From NCBI GenBank assembly GCA_973895155.1, contig OZ316891.1, forward strand, positions 4,588,001 to 4,652,000: a stretch of 64,000 bases of DNA, read 5' to 3'. Shown here piece after piece: positions 54,803 to 64,000 of this stretch (position 1 is the first letter of the stretch; each line of letters starts with the position of its first letter). Made by a program: the position numbers and the translations under genes. Source of the DNA: Marsupella aquatica. Lineage: Eukaryota > Marchantiophyta. A model generated the notes under the pieces. That model saw only the letters and a program-made list of their open reading frames with translations, was not told the origin of the DNA and did no database searches.

Positions 54803-57800
54803 AGTCTCATTCATCACAACTTTTGGGATTGAGAAGGAGGAGGATTTGCTTTGACTTTCTTTCACTTCTTTCGTTTCTGCGCCCCACTCTCGTGGCTGTC
54901 TCTATCAGCATATCAAATTGGTAAAGTCAGCACTAGCCATCATGGCATCCTGTTCAGGCCTCGCTTCAGACTTCCAAGGCCGTTCCCCACTTGTCTTCTG
55001 CTTCTGGGGGTTTCCAGTTATATCAGCGTTTCTGCCCTACTTGAACAGAAACCTTGTACTGCTGGCCTTACTCGATCTTAGATACCGACGATGCATTGAA
55101 CCTCTGCTTACAGAAACCATGTTGGCTCTGTCGTAAGCTTCCTCGGCAGCACACCTATAAAGAAGACGGCCAAGTCACTCGCTTGTATGGGAAGGTTGTT
55201 ACTTCTACTTTTCTCAATAGATGATCCAATCTACCTTCGAATTCTATAATGTATTCTCTTCTACAAATGTCCAGTTATCTCGATCAAAGGAATTTCAGCT
55301 CTACCCTTCATAGTAGATTGATGATCCTCTCGATCAGTAGTAGGACTAGCTTCTTAAATCATAAGAGGTAGTCGCGGACATGTAAAGTCTGCCTTAATTG
55401 AAATCCTGATTAAACGAGGATCCACTAGAAAACATTCTACAGACAGAGGCTAGAGCAGTGTCGCAAGGCAGAATGGACACACTCCCACGCTGTTAAAACT
55501 CCCACTTAGCGACCCTTTTCGATACCATGTCCTACTCAGGGACTTTTTGCCTAGCACGATAACACTAAAGTGGGTAAAACCCCAAAGTGTGTAAACTGAA
55601 TACAATTTCACATTACATGTTAGGGAATATTTCCCACTTCAGCTGTGTGAATTTAACCAGTAGTAAAAGCTCCAAGGACAAAAAACTAATGAGTGTAATT
55701 ATTTTGCCACTAGGGGTCACACTTTGATTTCTTTCCGTGCGCGGTTTCATTTTGTGGATAGAGTGCAAGCTTCCATGTGCTGCATCATTACCCATTTAAA
55801 ACTTTGGAAGCCCAAAATTGATGCTCTGGTTAAAGGTTATGGGCAGTTATAGTGTTTGTAGGTAAGTGTACGAACCCTCAAATAAACACAAAAGATTTGG
55901 CAAGCCCGCTAATTACGAGGTGAATATACAAATCCTCTCGTATTGTCTTTTTTTTAAGTAGGATTTAAGAACACTAACAGAAAACTAGGTAAAAGCCCCA
56001 CAAATGGTCCGACAAATTTGATTTCCTACCTACGTGACAGTTTTGCCTTGTGTGTTCTATGTGGTCTGTCCTGATGCCATTGAAATCAACTGGATGTAGG
56101 CGTCTTTATATTAATTTGTCCCCAGTTCTATGATTCCCATGACACAATATATATATATATATATATGAGATTTGATGATACCGTTAAATTCAAGGAAATC
56201 CAGCACTTCGATTCAATTAATCAGAAATTAGGGTGGCTTAAAACCAGGAATCATATTAGATCCCTAAAGCTGCAAAGAAACACTGATCAATGCAGGCCAA
56301 ACTGAGACAACCAGGCGTCACAGTACGTGACTTCCCGGCTCAGACTACAATTCATATGACGATAATTAATTTGCTGATATATAGCAAGCCGGCAATCAAG
56401 ATGGAAGGGTGGAGCCCAGTGCATGCCAAACGCGCTACTTTCCGTTTGACTGTCTTAAACAGATTAATTAACTCTCTGAACAAAGAAGGAGTTCCAGGAA
56501 AACCGGAGCAAGTAGCTTCAAATTTTCGAAATTGAGAAAAAGAAGCACTTACAAAGTTCCAAGCTTTGCAAAACAAGCCAAGGCAAGCTATGGATCAACC
56601 ATACTTGCTAGCGATCTAGGGTTCATCAGGTAAGTACATTAGGTTTTCTGAAAGTTACTAAACCCTAAAACCCTACTCTCAAGCCATGGAGATACTTAGG
56701 CAAGAAAGGAAACCAGCGGCTCTGAAAGGGCACACATCGATCTGTCTAGGCATTTATGCATTGAGGGTAAACTTGACGAACTGTGCAGAAACCTAACGTG
56801 CTTTTCAAAGATCGCAAACCAGGTGATGGCAATGTTTGGATCCATCGATCTCAAGGCGAAAGGGGCTGCGGAACAACATCATTGAGTGGTCCTGGGGAAG
56901 CTAAACTTGGTATGTCAAGCAGATTAACTCTTGTCTCTCTATCATTTACAATGCAACTCACCACTAGTTTCTGCCACTAGATCGAAGCTGCAGTCATCAA
57001 GAGGGGAACGATGAAGCACAAGCACGAGAACAAGCCCTCTGGGAATTAGCACTCGACCATCAGGTCAGGTCTGGATCCATCATCTATGGAAAGTGCCGTT
57101 GGTAGAGCCCCATACATCTTAGGTGGTGCTGCCTGGGAAAGGGTTCTTAAGGCGGGTTGGGGGCCATGGTACGAGAAACACACTTGCAGGACACGAACTG
57201 AGGATGGTGAGGGCACACTTGCAGGACACGAGCGGAGGAGGGTGAGGGCGGCCGGCGCATCTAAGACTGATGGCACACGGGATGGCACACTGCTCTAAAC
57301 TGGCTTGAAAGATGCAATATAGATGCCTAAACAAATCATTGCTAAGACAAAAGCAAGAACTAACGTACATAAGAACAACAACGTTAACTCTCCCAAAAAC
57401 TGTGGACCCTAACTCTTTCCGTGTGCCAAAGAACTTAGTAAAGGGAAAGTTATGCAAAAGTCAACTGACAGTCAGAAAAGCTTATCAATGCATCATTCAA
57501 TTTCAAATTGGCACTTCAGAGCATCTCCACATGAGGACTACACTCTGCACTATGTACATCGCTAGATTTTAATTAAGTCGAGTGAACATTTTTGTGCGGT
57601 AGTTCACGCTACTTCCTTTTCAAGGATCCCCTCTACAAATCCAAGTTCATGATGGAGGTCACGAGGACTACACTGAAGAAGCAGTAGAAGAAGGGCCTCT
57701 AGGGGTCACATAACAGCAAAGCTAGCAAATTAATAGTCTGTATTAATTTTTCTAACTGTATTTTGACCGCCCTAGCTCATTTTGACCGCCTCGTGAAATC

Positions 57801-58830
57801 TAGCTCACTGCCTAGTGGACTGCTCATATTCGACTGCTCCATATAAGCTGGCTTCAAAAGATTGGGCAAAAGACTTAATAATCAGACCCCTCAACCACTG
57901 GAATGCTAAGACAGCGGGTGGAATCATCAAAAGAACGTAACTTCTGCAGCACTAGCTGTGGATCAACAGTTTGGTATCTCTTTCTGTGTGTTAACACAAC
58001 CTAATATAGGAAAAGTTCCGATTCCCTAAATTCACAATCCTAGAGTCTGGAACGCAATACAAAACATCCCAGGGGAACCTCGATCTACTCTCTGCAGTAC
58101 TTCACTACATCTCGAAATCTTAATTGTTTTGCAGTACTCACCGCTTGCAGTAAACTACCGAGGTCAGTCCTTGGATTGGGAATCCTCCTATCTTGGTGCT
58201 CTTAGCTAGCTTCAATTATAGGATGCGACATTTGACCCCTGACCAAGTAAAATGATACGACAAGATCGGAAGGAATAGCAATCGAGTGAGTTTACCTCTG
58301 TAAAGCACTGTGGATTAAGGTGACAGTCATTTAACAGTTCCTGTGTTCGAACTTGGCCCCGTCCTGTAACTTCACTTCCTCCCTCTCGCCCGCCCCCGCC
58401 CCCCTCCCCCCCACCCCCTCTCTGCCTTACTAAATGGTTGTCAGAATATGTACTTTTGCCCTTAGAGCATCCGCACCCACCAGCGGCCCGCTGTAAGCTA
58501 AAGTAGCGAGGCCGTTTGGCACTGGCTGTACTGGGCACCAAAGGCAGCGGGTAGGGTTCCCACCCATCCCACTAAAACCCCCCCGCCACTTTTTGACCCG
58601 GGTTCGAAACTGCCTGTGCCCATCCAAGTGCAGAATTCCTGTACCCTACGCAAAATCGTGAGCACGGCTGCAACTTTGCGCTCGACCATAGCTCCAGAGC
58701 TTCAAACCACAGTGCCAGTTTCAATCTCGGTTTCAATTCATACCTGCCCACCATGGCTCGAGAGCTTCGATGCAATTTTAATGTCATGCATAGCTTCAAA
58801 GGTTGCAGGCAACAGCATGTAGTATTAGGG
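54803..58830. other. Intergenic with small repeats, no supported gene
   Basis: No coding frame has a domain. Notable pieces are a (TA)n run at about 56144-56164, a 35-bp duplication (CACACTTGCAGGACACGA) at about 57179 and 57214, and a C-rich tract at about 58380-58425. A segment around 55565-55630 with CCCCAAAGTGTGTAAAC (55580-55596) recurs at 62444-62460, so it belongs to a dispersed repeat. Confidence 0.5.
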
Positions 58831-58831
58831 C

Positions 58832-58899
58832 TTGAACAGAAACTTGCAGGTGTATTGCTGTCGTTTTGAACAGAAACTTGCAGGTGTATTGCTGTCGTT
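58832..58899. repeat. 34-bp tandem duplication
   Basis: TTGAACAGAAACTTGCAGGT starts two identical 34-base units at 58832 and 58866. Confidence 0.92.
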
Positions 58900-59195
58900 C
58901 CGGTTCTATTTTGCGATTGCTGTCGCTGCATGCTGCCATTTGAACATGACCTCTCATGATGATTGGCAGGCTCAATTGAATCAGCAGATTCAGGATGAAT
59001 TGAAAGAGCAGCAACAGGAACAAGTTACGTGGTGGGAGAACAACACAATTTCTGGACCACTAGTCCTCATGGAGGTCTACAAATGTCACAGGAGCAAGAA
59101 ACTAGGTGGATCTCTGCCTAGAAAATTAAAGAACATTGATCAAGAAAGAGAGTTTGGGCATGAGAGAATTTGGAAAGACTATTTTTGAGAGAATC

Positions 59196-60290
59196 CAGTG
59201 TACACTGATGCCCAATTTAGGAGGCGCTACAGAATGAGAAGGCATCTCTTCTGGAAAATGCATGATTTGAACAGTGTGTGAAACTGACAATTATTTCCTC
59301 CAAAAACGGGATGCTGCTGGAGTGAATGGCCTTTCCGCAATTCAGAAAATTACAGCAGCATTGAGACAACTTTCACTGGGAGTTCTGCAGATGCCCAGGC
59401 AGATGCCATGGACAAATATTGTCGGATTGGGGAGACAACAGCTATGGATTCTCTGAAGAAATTTTGCAGAGTTGTTTGACAAGTTTTTCAAGGGAAATAT
59501 TTGAGGAAACCTACCAAGGAAGACCATGGAGAGACAACTGGAAATCAATGAGAGGAGAGGATTTCCTGGTATGTTCGCTTCATTAGATTGCATGCATTGT
59601 GTTTGGAAAAATTGCCCTGTTGCATGGCAAGGGCTCAGATTTACAAACAAGGACAAACATAAATCAATCGTGTTGGAAGCAATTGCACACCAGTCCCTCT
59701 GGATCTGGCATGCATATTTTGGCCTCCCTGGAGGTAACAATGATTTGGACATTTTGGACAGGTCAATCCCCACTGGTGAACAATCTTTTGAGAAATGAGG
59801 CTCATGAGCTGAATTTACTATGAATGGATCATAATATGACCGATATTACCTCCTCACTGATGTGATCTATCCAGATTGGTCCATCTTTGTGCAAACTATA
59901 GCATTGCCACAGGGTGAAGCAAGAAAGTGATTTGCCAAATGCCAAGAAGGTGCACGACAAGATATTGAGAGAGCTTTTGGTATGCTACAAGCTCATTTTA
60001 GCATTATTTGGAATCCTATGCGAATCCACAACCAAGCTATGATCAAAGACATCCTTCTTGCCTGTGTAATTTTTCATAACATGATAATAGAAGCGGAAAT
60101 AGAAGATGAGAGATTGGAGAATTTATCTCAGGAATATTGGGAATAGCAAGGACAGGCTAGACAAGGAGAAAGACTCACAACTACTGATTAGAAAGAATAC
60201 TTGGCTGCCAATCGAGTCATTGAGGATTTAGAGACACATTTCATTCTGCAAAACAATCTGGTTGAGCATTTGTGGGCTCTCAAAGGAAAA
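59196..60290 (+). pseudogene. PIF/Harbinger transposase pseudogene (DDE nuclease)
   Basis: The segments read in order as a plant PIF/Harbinger transposase: TDAQFRRRYRMRRHLFWKM, LQKRDAAGVNGLSAIQKITA, YCRIGETTAMDSLKKFCR, FASLDCMHCVWKNCPVAW, LWIWHAYFGLPGGNNDLDIL, DIERAFGMLQAHF and VIFHNMIIEAE. The DDE acidic residues are visible as the Asp of SLDCMH, the Asp of NDLDILD and the Glu of DIERAF. The frame shifts at least four times, and stops occur at 59928-59930 (TGA), 60144-60146 (TAG) and 60189-60191 (TAG). It is non-functional. The Myb-like partner gene lies convergent at 60728-61716, the usual two-gene arrangement of this superfamily. Terminal inverted repeats were not identified. Confidence 0.9.
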
Positions 60291-60727
60291 GTTCACCAAT
60301 TTGATTATGTTGGTCAGGTGTACGGATTTTGTTTAGAATTACACATTGTACCTACAAATTCAAATTTGAAATTATGTATGACTGTACACAGCTTCACAAT
60401 TTCACAATTTCACAATTCAATCTAGCTCTTCTGGAAATTCTCTACATGTACATTGACAAAATAATCTGAAATTTGAATAACATTGCCAGAAAGTACACAC
60501 AATATGAAATCTGCCATGGGTCTTCGATCAACCAATAGCAAGACCATGGAAGTCACATAGCTCAAAAAATCTGAAATATATATGGGCTGCAAAATGTCCA
60601 TAATACTACTCATTACTAGACTGCCCAACCATCCACCATCCTATTAAATTGGACTGCCCCTTGCTATTGCTACTCCCCCTGCCAATTTGCCCATGAAATA
60701 ATTCTCATTCTCATCAGGGCTAAAGAC

Positions 60728-61716
60728 TTATGGAGTCTGGGCTGGTTTCAGGACACTAGGGTGCTCAAAGTCATTGTTAATTGGCACTTGAAGTGTGGTA
60801 CTTGTACATCTAGTGGCTCTGGCAGCCTCAACCTCAGCTTCTTCCTGCTCAATTCTCTGTGCAAATTTGGTAAGCTCTCTGGCTTTGCAAGCTTGAAAGA
60901 AATCTCTACATTCGTCATCCATGTCTCCAGCCCTCATGCTGAACAAGTTGTGTACGTAGGCCTGCTCTGATTTTCTTCAGCCATTTGGTGTTGGTGGCCT
61001 ACCATAGATCCCACTGTGCATATGCTGCAATGCAAAAAGAACAATCCTCAGATCTAAGCTTCTTGGCCAACTTGTTGCCGATTGGCCTCTGCTGCAAGTT
61101 TGAGCTGTATTCAACTTCATCTACGTAACAGCTGAGTAACCTCCACCATGTTGGTTAATGATTTATGTTGGAGAATGTGGTGTTGGAGGCACATTCTATT
61201 TGTTTGGTGGTCCACCTTTCCCCTTGCTCTAAGATTTGCCCTTCCCCTTCAATGTCATATTGATCATCCATTGCCTGGGAAAATCATGATTGGATAGTCT
61301 TTGAGCATATACCAACAATCTATGAAGGCAAACTCCTTAGTTCCCTTTTGCATTCTTTTGTTGATACAATTCCCATGCTTTTTGCAATGTATCTTCCTGA
61401 TTTGCTCCCAAAAGCCTCATATCCTCAACCGCACCATATATACACCACAAAAGTTTTGCAACATCACGTTTGAGGTCCTGCCACTTGCTCTCCAATGATC
61501 TTACTCCCCTACGCTTGAGTCCCTTTTGGTCAATGGTGGTTGTAGTGAGCAGCTACATGGTCCCAAAATGTTGCACTTTTCTGGCATACACCTACGATTG
61601 GGTCTTTTGAAATGTTCACCCACAACATGCATACTTGCTTCAACTTTGCCTTTGCAAAATTTTGCCCGCGAGCACTGCTTCCAGCCATGCATGGTGATCA
61701 AATAGAACTGTAGCAC
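60728..61716 (-). pseudogene. Myb-like / NAM-associated partner of PIF/Harbinger, broken
   Basis: On the minus strand the pieces SLESKWQDLKRDVAKLLW, NQEDTLQKAWELYQQK and, after a one-base frame change, KEFAFIDCWYMLKDYP reproduce the Myb/trihelix-like DNA-binding ORF that accompanies PIF/Harbinger transposases (the final motif is the usual F.F..CW..L...P). Farther downstream come RPIGNKLAKKLRSEDC and an acidic coiled coil (about 60946-60728) with TKFAQRIEQEEAEVEAA, as in the NAM-associated C-terminal domain. The partner is thought to help bind terminal repeats and import the transposase. Several stops and frameshifts make it a pseudogene. Confidence 0.82.
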
Positions 61717-62970
61717 ATGAGGATTCTGCAGAACGTCTAGCAGTGTACCGCAAGCACCCCGGCAAGCACATGCCCAGCTTGCCTCCTACCGGTCGTTGGA
61801 TCCGATGTTCCAAATGGAGGTCTGGCGGAGGGCGCAGTGGAGGCCGCTACTCCAAGGTAGGAATGGTGTGGCAGGGACTTGTTTAGCCGTTCTTGGAGCA
61901 TTGTTGGAACCCTATAGTTGGCTGGTGGGGAGTCCCAAAAAGGAATCCTGTGACTTGCCCTGCATATTGCTGTCGGCTGCCTTGTATGGCGGACCGGTGC
62001 AGATGGTCTTAGGTGGCTTAGTTGGTGCAGGCTGGATCTCCCGCCCTCCCCTTCGGAGATCTAATTGGGCTGCTATCTTTGTGACTCTAGCTTGGCCCCT
62101 CCATCCATCCATTGTTGCCTTACCCCCTCTCTCGATGTTGTTGTAACTAGCGCTAGTCTTTTTGTGCTTTTGGGCATAGCTAGCTCTCCTGGTTGGTCCA
62201 GTGTGACCCACCCTCCACTTTTGTGACTAAGGCTGGTTGGTGGGTCCAGTTTGGTCTCCCTTTGTTGATGACCCATAATTTTAGCATGTTTGTGTACTAG
62301 CTAGGTGGCTTGGTTGGTCCAGCCTGGCCCTCCCTTACTTGGGGGTCAGATTATCTATGGAGTATAGTGACTAAGATACTTTCACACCACAGGCTGGTCC
62401 AACCTGGCCCATTACTAGCATGCTAAGACTACAGTGGAGAAACCCCCAAAGTGTGTAAACAAGACACAATCCCTACCATGCTAACATGTACTAGTAGGGA
62501 AATAGGCAGTGATTGTGTAAACAAGACACAGAGACACATTCAATAGTAGGTTGTACAATCCCGGTAGCAATCCGCTATCACAGGTTTGTAGCCCCATCTC
62601 TAGCCATGGGAACTAGTGCTCCTTAGTAAAGTCAGGTTGCCCCATATCCTTATTTAGCTCATCACATGAAAAATCTCATATCTAGTATTCAAATTGTTAA
62701 ACCATTGCTAAGCTAGTTTGCCCTTTATATATCATGGACCAAAATTAGCACCCATGTACACAACTCAGATTGTGTAATAGGCAAGGGTCTACATCTCTAG
62801 GGCTCACTATATACAGGGACATAAATCATGTGTGAAGGCTTGGATCATTTATGACACATATGTATTTTGCAATTAAACAACCTCATATTCTCATTGATAA
62901 CCTAATAAGTCTTTCATCAAAACCATTTAAATGACCATATATTTTATTGCACATGATATGTCACTTTTGT
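61717..62970. other. Intergenic with dispersed-repeat fragments
   Basis: Loosely repeated GGTTGGTCCAG-CTGGCCC segments occur between about 62185 and 62415. CCCCAAAGTGTGTAAAC at 62444-62460 matches 55580-55596, and GATTGTGTAAACAAGACACA follows at about 62512. A plus-strand frame at 61796-62146 has no recognisable domain. Confidence 0.45.
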
Positions 62971-62974
62971 GCTT

Positions 62975-63690
62975 GGGGGTTTTACTTTCACAAAATGGTA
63001 CATCACATGCAACAAATGATGTGGTTGAACATTTTATTTGTTCTAAGGGAAGACTTAAGAATTTTCTTAGAAGAACAACAGGGTCCTTTAAATCCAATTT
63101 TGATACTTATAAGAACATTATGGTCTTTTTAATTTCCAACTTTATGGAGGTTAAATAATATTTTTTACTTACATTTTAGGGGGTCCAAGGCCTAAAAATG
63201 TTGCACTTCATGGGGAGGCTTCCTTGGAGGCTTCCATATAGTGAGACTCCCAGCTTCAATGGAAGTGGTCCCCCAAGAGCGGGCCCGAGAGTTGATTAAA
63301 GTTAGATGTGTCACAACTAATAATATTCACTAGCATGATTAGTTTGTGAGAAAACCTTAGCTTATTTTTACAAAGTTGTCTAAAAACAAAGAAATCTTAG
63401 TCTTGGGGTTCTCACTATATGGATGTCTCCCCTTCCCCTATGACATTTTTAGGCCTCGGACCCCTAAAATATAAATTAAAAAAAATTCAACCCCTATAAA
63501 GTTGGAATATTCTTGGAATATTAAAAAATGGTTAGAAAGACCCTAATGTTCTTATAAGTCTCAAAATTGAATTTAAAAATCTCTAATTATTGTTCTTCTG
63601 CAAAAAAATTTAAGTCTTCCCATGAAACCAATAAAATGACCCTATCCTTCGTCGCACGTGATGTGCCATTTTTGTGGAAGTGAAACCTCC
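62975..63690. repeat. Foldback element: imperfect inverted repeat with arms of about 285 bp
   Basis: The left arm (about 62975-63254) matches the reverse complement of the right arm (about 63402-63690) at roughly three quarters of positions, with shared blocks such as GGGAAGACTTAA, AGAAGAACAA, ACTTATAAGAACATTA, AGGCCTAAAAATGT and CCATATAGTGAGA. About 147 bases separate the arms. It has no coding capacity. It may be a foldback or MITE-like element; if transcribed through, it would form a long hairpin RNA. Confidence 0.82.
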
Positions 63691-64000
63691 GAGAGCTTAG
63701 TCTTTTAAGACTTAGTACGGTAAGTCGAGAGTTCAATAAAGTTTTTTTTGTGTTTCCATGGATGTAGCCTCCAATGAGGTGAACCATGATTATACTTTAT
63801 AGACTAACACGTCAAAGACTTGTGAGTTCATTAGATGTTGCACATGTGCTCTTTGAGTAGTAGATGTGTACTCGATAGTTTTCTTGGAAACACTTCAGTG
63901 GTGGACCTAGACTATAAAAAGTTGCTTTGTTATTGATAATTTATTAATAATTATTAGTTCAAAATCTATAAAAACCAACCTTCAAGTGTTCATATCACGT
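63691..64000. other. AT-rich end of window, no gene seen
   Basis: No frame or repeat of note in the last 310 bases. Confidence 0.5.

Noticed and set aside
56783-57298. Short plus-strand frames with Gly/Arg-rich products
   Set aside because: They cross a 35-bp tandem duplication and have no recognisable domain or continuation.
58600-58640. tRNA T-loop-like GGGTTCGAAAC
   Set aside because: No acceptor or anticodon stem can be built around it; it is an isolated match.

Overview
The window is nuclear DNA of a eukaryote, almost certainly a land plant. The best-supported single-copy gene is a plastid-type tryptophan synthase alpha chain (19890-23423, + strand, nine exons). The mobile elements are of kinds common in plants: CACTA/TNP2-like, PIF/Harbinger with its Myb-like partner, and a retrotransposon-type ORF. 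Short introns, AT-rich intergenic DNA and abundant tandem duplications would fit a bryophyte, but the sequence does not let me name the lineage.

Layout. 1-0.9 kb: two related F-box-like coding stretches on the minus strand, one running off the window edge. 0.96-1.76 kb: a cluster of CGGAACA-N-TGTTCCG palindromes. 2.3-2.7 kb: GA-rich satellite. 5.3-9.4 kb: a GC-rich insertion carrying one decayed 873-codon ORF (minus strand, coiled-coil C terminus). 9.66-10.08 kb: intronless, frameshifted ribosomal protein L23 (uL14) pseudogene. 12.46-13.03 kb: a second palindrome cluster. 13.2-16.5 kb: a DUF7869-type transposon gene (+). 16.95-17.73 kb: a dispersed repeat with 158-bp internal repeats. 17.4-18.3 kb: a GC-rich, low-complexity ORF. 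19.9-23.4 kb: tryptophan synthase alpha. 25.67-26.29 kb: a broken SKP1-like gene (minus). 27.4-31.5 kb: a broken TNP2-like transposase gene (minus). 32.5-35.2 kb: two adjacent tandem arrays (about 218 bp and about 255 bp units). 41.95-46.48 kb: an intact-looking eight-exon gene for an unrecognised 801-residue protein (+). 46.8-47.7 kb: a second copy of the 158-bp-repeat element. 59.2-61.7 kb: a degenerate PIF/Harbinger element with convergent transposase and Myb/NAM-associated genes. 63.0-63.7 kb: a foldback of about 285-bp arms. The rest is AT-rich intergenic DNA with many short tandem duplications and no gene I can support.

How it fits together. Apart from tryptophan synthase alpha (host metabolism), most coding content is mobile-element derived or pseudogenic. 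The most promising lead is that two unrelated multi-exon genes, the DUF7869-type gene and the 801-residue gene, are each followed within about 0.3-0.5 kb by the same diverged 158-bp tandem array and the same distal end block. This suggests that both lie in one family of large elements carrying different cargo. Other points worth attention are a GC splice donor in tryptophan synthase alpha, a triplicated 3' splice site that can add exactly 20 residues in frame to the 801-residue protein, and an 873-codon retroelement ORF whose five internal stops are all explained by C-to-T changes. All family names come from motif recognition by eye; no search was run.
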